DNA from: Candidatus Lindowbacteria bacterium RIFCSPLOWO2_12_FULL_62_27
Lineage (GTDB): Bacteria; Lindowbacteria; 2-12-FULL-62-27
Assembly: GCA_001784175.1 (NCBI GenBank)
Contig: MFPR01000038.1
Location: 1-40,189 of the forward strand
DNA: 40,189 nt
Direction: 5' to 3'
Part shown: positions 27,670 to 37,000 of the stretch, one piece after another
Numbering within the stretch: the stretch's first letter is position 1
Layout: the number at the start of each line of letters is the position of its first letter
The notes under the pieces: model-generated
Told to the model about the DNA's origin: nothing
What the model saw: only the letters and a program-made list of their open reading frames with translations
The model's database searches: none
Made by a program: the position numbers and the translations under genes

Positions 27670-30345
27670 TCAGCGTCGCCTTTTCCCGCGCTCCGGTTTG
27701 ACCGGCGCGGCCGGCGGAGGCAATCTCGCCTGAAGCTCCGAAAGGAGCGCGCCGGCGTCCTGCCAGTTGCCCAGGCTCAGGGCGCGCTCGGCCAGCCGGT
27801 GGAGCGTGCGGAGATGGGCGGGAAATCCCGAGTCGGTGACGCGGCCGGCGAGGGAGGAGAGGGTTTCCCTGAAAGATTCCTGACAATACGCCTGAACAAG
27901 GATCGTATAATGATTGAGGAGCCTTAAGGCTCGGATGGCCGTCAGCGTGTCTCCTTCCACGTAACTGTTCATGGCCGATTCGTAGAGTTGCTCGAGCCGG
28001 CGGTCCATGCCGGCCGGCGGATTCTGGTGCGCCGGCAACGGCAGATGGGACTTCAGCCATTTTCGGGCCGTTGCGAGGGAGAGTTCGAGCGGCGTGACGA
28101 GAAGCGGCGTATCGGATTTGAGCGAAAGCTCGCGCACGTCGGTCAACTGAAACTGGTCGACCGGCGCGGGCAGGATTTGGGGAGAGGACGGAAAGACGAG
28201 AAGGGGGACCACCAGCCGGCTTCCGGCCTTCACCGGGACGGCGGGATCGAGCCGGTTGATCTGCGCGAGGAAATTCTGAAGGCGCGCGTCCTTGTAAAAG
28301 AGGAGGGCCAGGCGGGACAGCTTATCGGGCTTCGCCGCCACGGTTTCGATGTAAAGATCGAGCGGCTGGGGCCGCCGCTCTTCCCGGCCCAGACGTTCGT
28401 ACGAGGAGAGAATCGAGCGGATCACCATGTCGCCTCCGACCACGGCGCCGGGAACCGCGATGCGGGCGCCATCAAACAGTCCGGGGACGGGCGCATAATG
28501 AACGTCCAGCCGCTGCCGGACCGTCGCCCCGGCAAGATCCCTGGCGGTGACGATGATGGCGTTCGGTCCCTCTCTTAGAAGGAAATCCGCCGAAAATGAA
28601 TCGGCGCCGCCCTGCACCAAGACAGGAAGCGGGTCGAACAGAACCGTGTCCGGAAACCGGTCGATCACACGGCCGGTCACGCGCAGAGCTGGATCGGAGG
28701 TTCTGGCCGGGGTGGAATCCAACGCGAGACGCGGCGGCGCGGAATCCCACACAAGGGTTTCGCGGAATTCGTCCGTGTTGAAGAAACGGTCTTCGGCCGT
28801 GAGGACCATCATCTGCGTTTCGGCGGACAGCGTGGTCTCGATCTCGAATTTTCCGGTCGTCGGATCGAAACGGCGGAGCGCGCCGGCCGGCGACACCGTC
28901 AGCTTGGCCAAGGCGTCGTCCTCCAACTGGCCCTTGATCGAAACGGCCGGCGTTCTGGAAAATCCCGGCCGGTCGAGCCGGACGAGCCGGGGGGGTTCAT
29001 GGTCGACCGGCAGTCTCAACTGGCTTTCATTTCGGTCTGTCCTGATTTTCATCACCGCGACACCGCCCAAACTCTGCCGGCTGTCCAGCCAGACGCTCCG
29101 GCCTTCCACGCGAACGGGGCCGCTGTCCCAACGGTCGGCGCCCGGAAGGCGCACTGCGGCGAGGCGGGTCCGTTCGGTCGTCAACACATCGACCCTGATC
29201 TGGCCCGGAGAAAATATTTCGATGTCGGGCTCAAACTGGATCAGAGGCCGGACGAAGGGCCGCAGGACGAGTCCCAGAGATTCCGTTCCGATCAGCCATC
29301 CCTTTTCAGTGACCAGGATCCGGTTGATCGACTCGGACCGGGAACGGTCCGGAAAGAGATATATTTTTTCCCAGGTTTTCGTTTCCGCGTCGTAGCGGCT
29401 GATTCCGTCGACGGTGGAAACCAGCCGTTCCAGGCCGTTGGCCGCGATGTGCCGGGCCTCGTCGTCCGTCAGTCCCTGCAGCGTCGTGTAGTGCTCCCAG
29501 CGGGTTTCGTCGATATGATACCGGAACACGCCGCGCTCGGCCGAGCCCAGCCAGAGTTCCTGCCCTGCAAGGACGGCCGAGGTGAAGGCCGGCATGGCGT
29601 AGCCTTCCATGAAAGGGATGGATTCCCATTCATCGGAACGCGGTAGATAGCGCCGGACGTCCGCGCGCGTTGCGACAAACAAGTCGGCGGGGCCGGGGGC
29701 AAACGCGGTGATGTCATTCGATTCGCGGCCCTTCCCGAACACGGCGTAATCCAGATCGCCGGTCGACAGGTTCATCCGCGTGATACCCCAGCCCCGCGTG
29801 CCCATCCACAGGTTGCCGCGCCAGGCCGCCAGCGCCGTGAGAAAATTTCCGGAAAGACCATGTTGCTTCTGCAAAACTTTTTTCACCGCGCCGGACCGGT
29901 CGAGACCGGCCAGTCCGCCATCCGTGGCGGCCCACACGGTCCCCCCGTGCGCCAGGAGGCCGGACACGTATCGGCCCGGCAATCCGTGCTCGGGGCCGAT
30001 GCGGCCCACCTGCTCCATACCGGCCGCCGTGTCAACCAGCCGGACCCGCACGATCCCGTCGGTCGTGCCCGCCCAGAATTCCGGGCCGACCTGCGCGATG
30101 GACTTGATTTGCAAGCCCGCCCCAAACGACGCGTCGGACATGGCCCAATTCTTGCCCGGAGCAATCCCCCCTCTCCCGCCTACGGCGGGAGAGGGTAGGG
30201 GTGAGGGTGGCAGGGTTCGATCGCCGCCCTCCGCCCCCCTCACCTCAATCCTCTCCCCCCTGCGGGGGGAGAGGAGGTGAATAGTTGCGTCTGGGGCGAG
30301 CACGATCAGTACGGCGAGGACGCCTGTCATGCGAAAAATTCTCAT
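27670..30345 (-). CDS. Secreted beta-propeller / Ig-like / LysM-type protein
   Basis: The 891-residue protein has a signal peptide (MRIFRMTGVLAVLIVLAPDA). Residues about 65-360 carry repeats like FWAGTTDGIVRVRL, VWAATDGGLAGLDR and LWMGTRGWGITRMNL, as in two-component-regulator-type propellers. Two or three Ig-like segments follow (about 400-650; PPRLVRLDRPGFSRTP, PPRLALDSTPARTSDP). A LysM/tail-X-like motif lies at about 660-715 (KLSRLALLFYKDARLQNFL, INRLDPAV). The C terminus is helical and TPR-like. LysM suggests peptidoglycan contact; this is inference. The ATG overlaps the stop of the TPR gene (ATGA). A palindromic element encodes about 37 residues straight after the signal peptide. It ends 6 nt from the convergent coiled-coil gene. 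Confidence 0.85.
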   Translation of the reverse strand: MRIFRMTGVLAVLIVLAPDATIHLLSPRRGERIEVRGAEGGDRTLPPSPLPSPAVGGRGGIAPGKNWAMSDASFGAGLQIKSIAQVGPEFWAGTTDGIVRVRLVDTAAGMEQVGRIGPEHGLPGRYVSGLLAHGGTVWAATDGGLAGLDRSGAVKKVLQKQHGLSGNFLTALAAWRGNLWMGTRGWGITRMNLSTGDLDYAVFGKGRESNDITAFAPGPADLFVATRADVRRYLPRSDEWESIPFMEGYAMPAFTSAVLAGQELWLGSAERGVFRYHIDETRWEHYTTLQGLTDDEARHIAANGLERLVSTVDGISRYDAETKTWEKIYLFPDRSRSESINRILVTEKGWLIGTESLGLVLRPFVRPLIQFEPDIEIFSPGQIRVDVLTTERTRLAAVRLPGADRWDSGPVRVEGRSVWLDSRQSLGGVAVMKIRTDRNESQLRLPVDHEPPRLVRLDRPGFSRTPAVSIKGQLEDDALAKLTVSPAGALRRFDPTTGKFEIETTLSAETQMMVLTAEDRFFNTDEFRETLVWDSAPPRLALDSTPARTSDPALRVTGRVIDRFPDTVLFDPLPVLVQGGADSFSADFLLREGPNAIIVTARDLAGATVRQRLDVHYAPVPGLFDGARIAVPGAVVGGDMVIRSILSSYERLGREERRPQPLDLYIETVAAKPDKLSRLALLFYKDARLQNFLAQINRLDPAVPVKAGSRLVVPLLVFPSSPQILPAPVDQFQLTDVRELSLKSDTPLLVTPLELSLATARKWLKSHLPLPAHQNPPAGMDRRLEQLYESAMNSYVEGDTLTAIRALRLLNHYTILVQAYCQESFRETLSSLAGRVTDSGFPAHLRTLHRLAERALSLGNWQDAGALLSELQARLPPPAAPVKPERGKRRR
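30169..30274. repeat. Bipartite CCCTCTCCC palindromic element inside the propeller gene
   Basis: Two hairpins, CCCTCTCCCGCC-TAC-GGCGGGAGAGGG (30169-30195) and CCTCTCCCCCC-TGC-GGGGGGAGAGG (30250-30274), flank GGGGTGAGGG and CCCCCTCACC. The layout equals the intergenic copy at 15022-15121. It is read without a stop as about residues 24-60 of the propeller protein, rich in Pro, Gly and Arg. Confidence 0.85.
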
Positions 30346-33300
30346 TCGGTTTCGTTCCGTTTCAGTTTCTCAATCTTCTTCCGGGCGCGTTCGATGTAAT
30401 CCCGGGCCTTCACGTTGTCCGAATCGATCGCCAGGACCCGGTTCCAGTCGGCGACCGCTTCGTTCAGGCGGCCCTCCTGGTAGTGGCCGAGACCCGAGAA
30501 GATATACTGGCTGATCGCGCCCGACTTCTCTGTTTTCCATCGTTGCTGCAATTCTTCAAGCCTCCGGGCCCATTCCGTCTCGCCGGACCGCGCCGCCGCA
30601 TGGCGCGCGTCCAGCGTGAGGATCTGGCGGTAGAGAGACAGCACATGCCGGGCACGCTGCATCGCGAGGTCCGTCCGGTTCTGATCCACCGCGAGCTGGA
30701 CTTTCTGACGGTAGCGGTCCGCTTCCTGCAACCATCCGGCGATGTGTTCGGCCGAGCGGTCCACGACGGGCGCGCCCTCGATCGCGATGGCGCGCTCCGC
30801 CTCGGCGCGCGCCATGCTCAAGCGGTCGATCTCGTTCAAGCCGGTCCGGGCACCCGCGTTCTCGGGATCGACGCGCAAGACAGCCCGGAACGCGGCGCGG
30901 GCCGATTCGTACTGGCCGGCGTCGACCGCCGCCCGGCCCTGGTCCATCCACTGGGCCAACTGTGTAGCGAGGCCGCTGCGTGCGTCCGCCAGACGCGTGC
31001 GAACTTCCGGATGGTCGGCATGCAATTTTTCCGCGGCCTGATAGGATTCGACGGCCTTCAAAAGATTTCCCTGCTCGCGCAGCCGGTCGCCCTCCCGCAG
31101 GTGCCACGCGATCTGATCGTCCAGGGACTGCCGGGCGCTCGCGAGATAATTGTTGACGAGCTTGCGCTGCGGATCCGCCTTCCGGACTTCCTCCCAGACC
31201 TCGATGGCCTTCATGAAATTCCCCTGCTCGTACAGGTTGACGCCGGTGACGAATTTCTCCTCAAGGTCTTTTTCGCGCACCGCCTGATCGATGCGGCCCC
31301 GCGCTTCCTCGATCAGCGAGCGGGCGCCGGCCAGGCTCGAATACTCGGACAGCGCCATCTCCCAGACCGCGATGGCTTGCTCGAAATGGAGGTTGCGATA
31401 ATGCGTGAGGCCCGCGTTGAACAACTGCTGGGCCCGCGCCAGATCCGTCTTTTCCTTGTTCCTCCGCTCCGCGTCCGCGCGGAGCTGCCTTGCGCGAACG
31501 TCGTCGGGGTCGACCGAGATGATCCAGTCCAGCGTCGCGATGGCGGGCTCGTATTCTTCCTTCGAGAACCGCCCCAGGGCGTCGGCGTATTCTCTCTCGA
31601 TGCGCGGCAGGAGGAGACTTCGGATCTCTCCGCGGCCTTTTGCCGCGGCCTCGTTGTAGGGATCGACCGCGAGCGCCCGATTGTAGAATTTCAGCGCCTG
31701 CTCCGGATCGCCGCCCGCTTGGAGACGCGACGACTCCGACACCATCGACCGGACGAACGACAGGAACCGTCCGGCGTGGGCCTCAATGCGCTTGCGGACT
31801 TCCGGATGATCGATCTCGCGCGCCAGGATCTCCTGCCAGGCCTTGAGCGCGACATCGACATTGCCCTGGTTCATGGCGGCGTCGCCGAGCTTCAGTTTCT
31901 CCGATATCTCCTCCGCCCGGCGGATCTGCACCTCCTGCAGGATGGCGCGGGCCGGAGCGTAGTCCGGGTCGAGGGCGAGACTGTGAGAGGCGAGCAACTC
32001 GGCCGCGTCGATCTGGCCCTTCAGAAACTCCGCCTGCGCCAGAAGCTCGAACCGCGCCGCCTCCTGCTTGCGCTCGTCCGGTTCCAGTTGCGCCTGGCGG
32101 AACTGCGCGAGCTGTTCGAGCACGGCGGCGGCCTTCGGATGGCCGTCGGCGCGGCGGACGAGAAGCTGGAGCCGGCTCTCGGCCTCGTCCCACCGGCCCC
32201 TCCGATATTCCTCAAGGCCTTTCCGGTACAGCTCGTAGCGGTCCCGGAACTGTTCGCGCTCGATCAGCCGCGTCTTGGCCGCCTCCAGATATCGCCGGGC
32301 GGCCGAGTGGGCCGGCTGGAAGTAGAGGACGCGTTCCATCTCCCGCGCGGCGTCGCTCAGATTGCCGATCAGATATTCGGTCAGGCCCCTCACGAAATGC
32401 TGTTCCACGAATGTGTCGCGCGTCGATTCGATGTGCGCCTTCGCGGTCAGCGCCTTGTCGAACGCCGGGTCGTGCTCGAGGATCGACCGCACGATCCGGT
32501 CGGCCTCCACGAGGTCGCCGGCGGCCAGACGCCGCTCCGCCTCCGACCACGGGGCGAGGACGTTCTGGTCGTAATCCTTGCGCGTTTCCGCCATGTACCG
32601 GCGGGGCATGGGGTTGGACGGCTGGAGTTTCTGCGCCTCCTCCCATTCCTGCATCGCCTTCGGATATTCCTTCTTCGCCCGGTGCGTCAGCCCGCGCTGC
32701 AGCCGCTCGCTCGCGACGGTGCCCTGGGACTTGCCGAACTCGTACGACAGCGACAGCCGCTGGAAGTTGTCGAAGAGGCTCGACGGGAGGATCGCGTAGT
32801 CGAACTTGAGGTCGCTGAACCGGAACCCGAACCCGAAGGTCGGATCGCCGTTGTCGAGGCCGGTGCGGACCGCCAGCCAGGACTTGGGCAGCCACTCGAG
32901 GCCGAAGTGGATGCGGTGGACGTCCACCGTTGTGAGGTCGAGATCGAGCGCGAACTGCAGCCAGTCGAACATGCGGTAGGAGGCGCCGAGCTTGGCGGCC
33001 ATCGGCAGTTTTTCGGCGACCGTCTTGAGCTTGATCTGCGGCTCGATGAAGTTCTGGACGTTGAGGCCGAGCGACAGCTTGTCGGTGATCCCGTCCGACT
33101 GCGCATGGCGGATGACGCCCTCGAAGAACGGAATGGCCTCCCGCAGCTTGCCGGCGTCGTACAGCTCGACGCCGCGGTTGAACCACGCGGACAGCGTCGC
33201 CTCCCGCAAGGACATCGGCGGGTTGGCGCGGAGGAACTCGACCATCGCGCGATGGCCGTTGGTGATCGCCCGCGCCTGGAACTGATAGCCCTTGCGCCGG

Positions 33301-34055
33301 CCGGCGTCGATGGTCCGGTCGCGCAGCTTGCGGGCTTCCTTGTAGTCGCGATCCAGCTCGAGCGCCTTCTCGAGCATCGCGAAGGCCCTCGGCAAATCGC
33401 CGTTCTGGAAGGCCTGCGCGCCCTGGTCGTAGAAGCCCTCGGCCTGGCTGCGAATCTGCGCCTTCGCCAGCGTCAGGTACGCGCGGCTGAACTCGACGTA
33501 GGCGTGGGTGAACCGGTAGAGCGCGCCGACGTCGAGGCCGAATCCGGTGCCGGAGAATTCCGCGATCTGCTCGCGGAGCACGTGCAGGGTGCTGCCGACG
33601 TACAGCGAGTTGGTGATCTGCTTGCCGTAGCCGAGCATGAAATTCATCTTGCTGATGTCGAAGGTCCCGATGTTCCCGCCCGCCGTGTTGCGGCGCGTCA
33701 GGTCGCCCCAGCCCTCCAGCACCATGCCGCCGCCGATCGTGCCGAACCGGCCGACCGGATGCTTGTAGGCGAACATGTTGTACCAGGTCTTGTCGAAGTA
33801 CGTCTTCGAGTACTGCCCGAAGAGTTCGTACCGGCGGTCGAGGTCGAGCGCGGCCGGATTCCAGAAGACGGCGGTCGCGTCGTCCGCCATCGCCATGTAG
33901 GCGTTGCCCATGCCGGCCGGCCGAGCGCCGAATCCGAGTTTCTTGCTCGGCTCCACCACGCCGCCCTTCTGGGCTTCGGCGAACGTCGCGGCCGTCCAGA
34001 CCAGGAGGAACGCCGCGGTGATCAGCACCCGGAACATGCGGTTAACGGTGGTCAT
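30342..34055 (-). CDS. PorV/UPF0164-like outer-membrane barrel with inserted and C-terminal TPRs
   Basis: The 1237-residue protein has a signal peptide (MFRVLITAAFLLVWTAATFA). It then shows the PorV/PorQ hallmark GARPAGMGNAYMAMADDATA followed by VFWNPAAL, which opens an outer-membrane barrel (about 37-190). Two or three TPR-like helices (about 200-317; NGDLPRAFAMLEKALELDRD) interrupt it. The barrel then resumes (about 317-446; KLSLGLNVQNFIEPQIKLK, FGFGFRFSDLKFDYAI, LSLSYEFG). About 790 residues of TPR repeats end the protein. PorV-type proteins act in type 9 secretion and surface attachment in Bacteroidetes. ATG 34055 overlaps the upstream TGA (TGATG); GTG 34058 directly before it is an alternative. 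The stop overlaps the propeller gene start. Confidence 0.88.
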   Translation of the reverse strand: MTTVNRMFRVLITAAFLLVWTAATFAEAQKGGVVEPSKKLGFGARPAGMGNAYMAMADDATAVFWNPAALDLDRRYELFGQYSKTYFDKTWYNMFAYKHPVGRFGTIGGGMVLEGWGDLTRRNTAGGNIGTFDISKMNFMLGYGKQITNSLYVGSTLHVLREQIAEFSGTGFGLDVGALYRFTHAYVEFSRAYLTLAKAQIRSQAEGFYDQGAQAFQNGDLPRAFAMLEKALELDRDYKEARKLRDRTIDAGRRKGYQFQARAITNGHRAMVEFLRANPPMSLREATLSAWFNRGVELYDAGKLREAIPFFEGVIRHAQSDGITDKLSLGLNVQNFIEPQIKLKTVAEKLPMAAKLGASYRMFDWLQFALDLDLTTVDVHRIHFGLEWLPKSWLAVRTGLDNGDPTFGFGFRFSDLKFDYAILPSSLFDNFQRLSLSYEFGKSQGTVASERLQRGLTHRAKKEYPKAMQEWEEAQKLQPSNPMPRRYMAETRKDYDQNVLAPWSEAERRLAAGDLVEADRIVRSILEHDPAFDKALTAKAHIESTRDTFVEQHFVRGLTEYLIGNLSDAAREMERVLYFQPAHSAARRYLEAAKTRLIEREQFRDRYELYRKGLEEYRRGRWDEAESRLQLLVRRADGHPKAAAVLEQLAQFRQAQLEPDERKQEAARFELLAQAEFLKGQIDAAELLASHSLALDPDYAPARAILQEVQIRRAEEISEKLKLGDAAMNQGNVDVALKAWQEILAREIDHPEVRKRIEAHAGRFLSFVRSMVSESSRLQAGGDPEQALKFYNRALAVDPYNEAAAKGRGEIRSLLLPRIEREYADALGRFSKEEYEPAIATLDWIISVDPDDVRARQLRADAERRNKEKTDLARAQQLFNAGLTHYRNLHFEQAIAVWEMALSEYSSLAGARSLIEEARGRIDQAVREKDLEEKFVTGVNLYEQGNFMKAIEVWEEVRKADPQRKLVNNYLASARQSLDDQIAWHLREGDRLREQGNLLKAVESYQAAEKLHADHPEVRTRLADARSGLATQLAQWMDQGRAAVDAGQYESARAAFRAVLRVDPENAGARTGLNEIDRLSMARAEAERAIAIEGAPVVDRSAEHIAGWLQEADRYRQKVQLAVDQNRTDLAMQRARHVLSLYRQILTLDARHAAARSGETEWARRLEELQQRWKTEKSGAISQYIFSGLGHYQEGRLNEAVADWNRVLAIDSDNVKARDYIERARKKIEKLKRNETE

Positions 34056-37000
34056 CACTTGGCCACCGCGATTCTGTCCGTGGCGACTTCGGACGAGCCG
34101 TCGGTGTACTCGACGGTCAGACGGACGAAATACCCGCCATTCAGGACGACGCGGCCCTGGCCGTTGCGTCCATCCCAGGTCGGCGCCTGGACGAGCGTGT
34201 TGAAGAGGTTCACACCGGCGCCGTAGGTGACCGGGCCGATCACCCGCACCAGTTCCCCGGTGAAGTCATAAATCCGGATCGTCGCGGAACCCGCCTTGGT
34301 CATGTTCCACGCGAACTTGAATCCGCTCCAGGTCGTTCCCTGCTCCGTGTAGCTCTCAAACGGGCTGGCCGGGTTCGGGAATCCCCGGAAGGTCTCCTGG
34401 GCGGACTGGCCGGCGGCGAATTCGAAGACGACGGCGTACATCGAGAAGTTCTTGGACGAGCCTTTGATGGTGGCCGTCTCCCCGTATAGATTCAGCGACG
34501 CGTCGGACACCGACTCCCACAGGCGCGTGGTTTCGTTGTAATGCGAGAGCGTCAGCATGTGGGCCGTCAGCGGCGTGCCGTCGGCCTCGTAGAAGGCCGT
34601 GGGTTGCGTCACGTCGAGTTCGATGCCGAGCGGCTCGGCGAAATCGTCCGGCACGAGCGGGGTCAGGACCGTCGGATTGGCGAGGTTGATCTTCGCGATC
34701 GTGAAGTCGTAGATGGACTGGCCAAGCTCGGCCGGCAGAAGCTCCATGAACGGCATGTTCTTCGCGGTCTCTTTCGACTCCTCGAGCACCACCTTGTTGG
34801 TCGAGTCGGGATCGGTCACCGCCATCCAGACGGGCCCGAGACCCGGCTTGAAGAGGCCCGGCTTCAGCTTCAGCCGCGCCTTGCCGTCCGGCGACGCCGC
34901 CGAATCGATCGAGGCGAGCTGCTCGGCCGAGATGAGCGTGTTGAAGACGGTCGTCGTGGTCGCCTGTTTGTAGTCCGCCGGCTCGTCCTGGTCGCGGACG
35001 CTGGTGTCGACGCGCAGGTAGAACCGCCGGAGCGCCGGCCAGGCCGTGTCCGCATAGACCGCCTGGATCTGCACCGTCCGGCTGTCCAAGACCGTCACGG
35101 ACTGGGTGACGCTCACGCCGGCCGCGTCGACCAGCGCGACGGAGGTCTCGGTGACCGTCGACGAGTCGACCGGGATGTTGAAGGTGACGATCAGCGGCAG
35201 GAGCCGGTTGTCGGTGTCAAACGGCGGCGGCAGGAGATACGTGCCGTCCGTCGGATGCGTCGTGTCGACGGCCGGGTATCGCGTGCGGACCGTGTAGGTG
35301 TCGGACCGCACGGGCGCGCCGAGGACGTTCAGATCATCGAGCGAATCGATCCCGCGGACCTTGACGTCCGAGTTCGACGCGATCTCGACGTAGAACATGG
35401 AGTTGATCGTAAGATTCGCGGCCGTGACATACGCGACGAGCACCGGAACCGTTTCGGCGGCCTGAACCGTGAACGGCGTCCCGCTTAGCGTGGCCGAGGA
35501 ACCGGAGAAGGTTCCGGACCAGAGGAACGTGTCGCGCGTGCCGAGGGATCCGATCGTGTCGGCGTCCATGTAGAGCCGGACCTGCGTGACGGCGGACGCC
35601 GGCATCGACCCGGTGTGGGTCACCTTGACCTGCGAGACCGACACCGCCTCCTGGCGGTCGGCGGCGAAGTTGAAGACGGCGACGGCGTTCGTGTCGCTCT
35701 CCTGGACGGTGAACCGCTTGGGCTGCGTGTCGGACCGGGTCAGGAAGAGCCGGCCGGGCCGGGCCTTGAGCGAGATCGACCGGACGGGCGCGCCGGTGAT
35801 GCGGATCGTGTCGCCGGTCACCACGCCGACCGCATAAACGTCCGCGTTCGCGGCCAACACCAGAGCGTAGGTGTCGCCCGCGACAAGGGTCGTGTCCATG
35901 TTCGCAACCACGAGGACCGAGATGCGGCCCAGGGACGGCACGCGGACGGTGTCGCCGATGTTGCTGAAGGTCGCGATCGAGCCGGCCAGCGCGGCGCGCT
36001 GGACGAACGTGTCGGTCGGGGACGCGTCAAGAACTCCGTCGGAATCGCCGTCGAGGTACAGATCGACAAACTCGATCTCGGTGTCCGGACCGAGGGAGCC
36101 TGTGTCATAGCGGAAGACCATGGTGTCGATCCGGACGGGTTCCGGCGCGCCGGCGGCCGTCAGCGCGAGCTGCAGCCATTCGACGTTCGAGGAATCGTCG
36201 TCGACCTCGGTGTCGACGGGAGGATGGGCGCCCTGGCCCAGCGCGAGGCTGGCCTCGAAGAGGACGCGGATCGTGTCCTGGCTGAAGTTCGACAGCCGGT
36301 CGTGTCCGAAGACGCGGAGGACGTAGATGCCGGCGGTGTTGAGGCTGACGTCCACGGCCCAGCGCGAGTCCGCGCTCAGGATCGCGACGCTGTCCACGAT
36401 CACGCCGTTGACTTCGATGCTGACCGAATCCATGCCCACCAGCGTGTCCCGGGCCGTGCCGAAGAACCGGATCGTCGACTCGATCGTGTCGACGCCGTCC
36501 TCCGGCCCGTCGATCGTGAGGATCGGCGGCGCGGTGTCCACTGTGAACTTGCGGGTCACGGTCGTGTCGAAGTTGCCCGCCGTGTCGATCGCCAGGACGC
36601 GCCAGTAGTAGAAGCTGTCGGCGAGGGTCGCCGGAACGAACGTGGTGTCAAGCACGATCGTCGAGGCCTGGAGGACCGACGCGAAGGTCGTGTCGCCCGC
36701 GATCTGGAGGACGAAGGTCTCGCCGCCGTCGTTGCTTGTCCACGTGAACCGCGGCTGACGGTTGATCGTATCGTGGTTGTCCGCCGGCGTGAGGAGCGTC
36801 ACGATGAGGCTCGTGTCGATGACCAGTGCCCTCGAATCGGAGGCGCGGGTCGGCACGCCCGCCGTGTCGACCGCCACCACGCGCCAGCGGTATGTGCCTT
36901 CCGTCAGGAACGGCGTCACATCCCATTCCGTGTCGTACTGGGTGTCGGACCGGATGGGCGCGGTGAAGCTCGTGTCGTCGAGCGCGGCGACCTGGACGAC

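Noticed and set aside
27663-27670. Terminator between the convergent coiled-coil and propeller genes
   Set aside because: Only 6 nt separate the stop codons, and no hairpin with a T-run was seen there.
30285-34226. Very long plus-strand open frame (about 1313 codons) opposite the TPR gene
   Set aside because: The antisense frame stays open because of the GC-rich codon use and repetitive sequence of the real minus-strand gene. Its translation is Arg/Val/Leu-rich with no recognisable domain.
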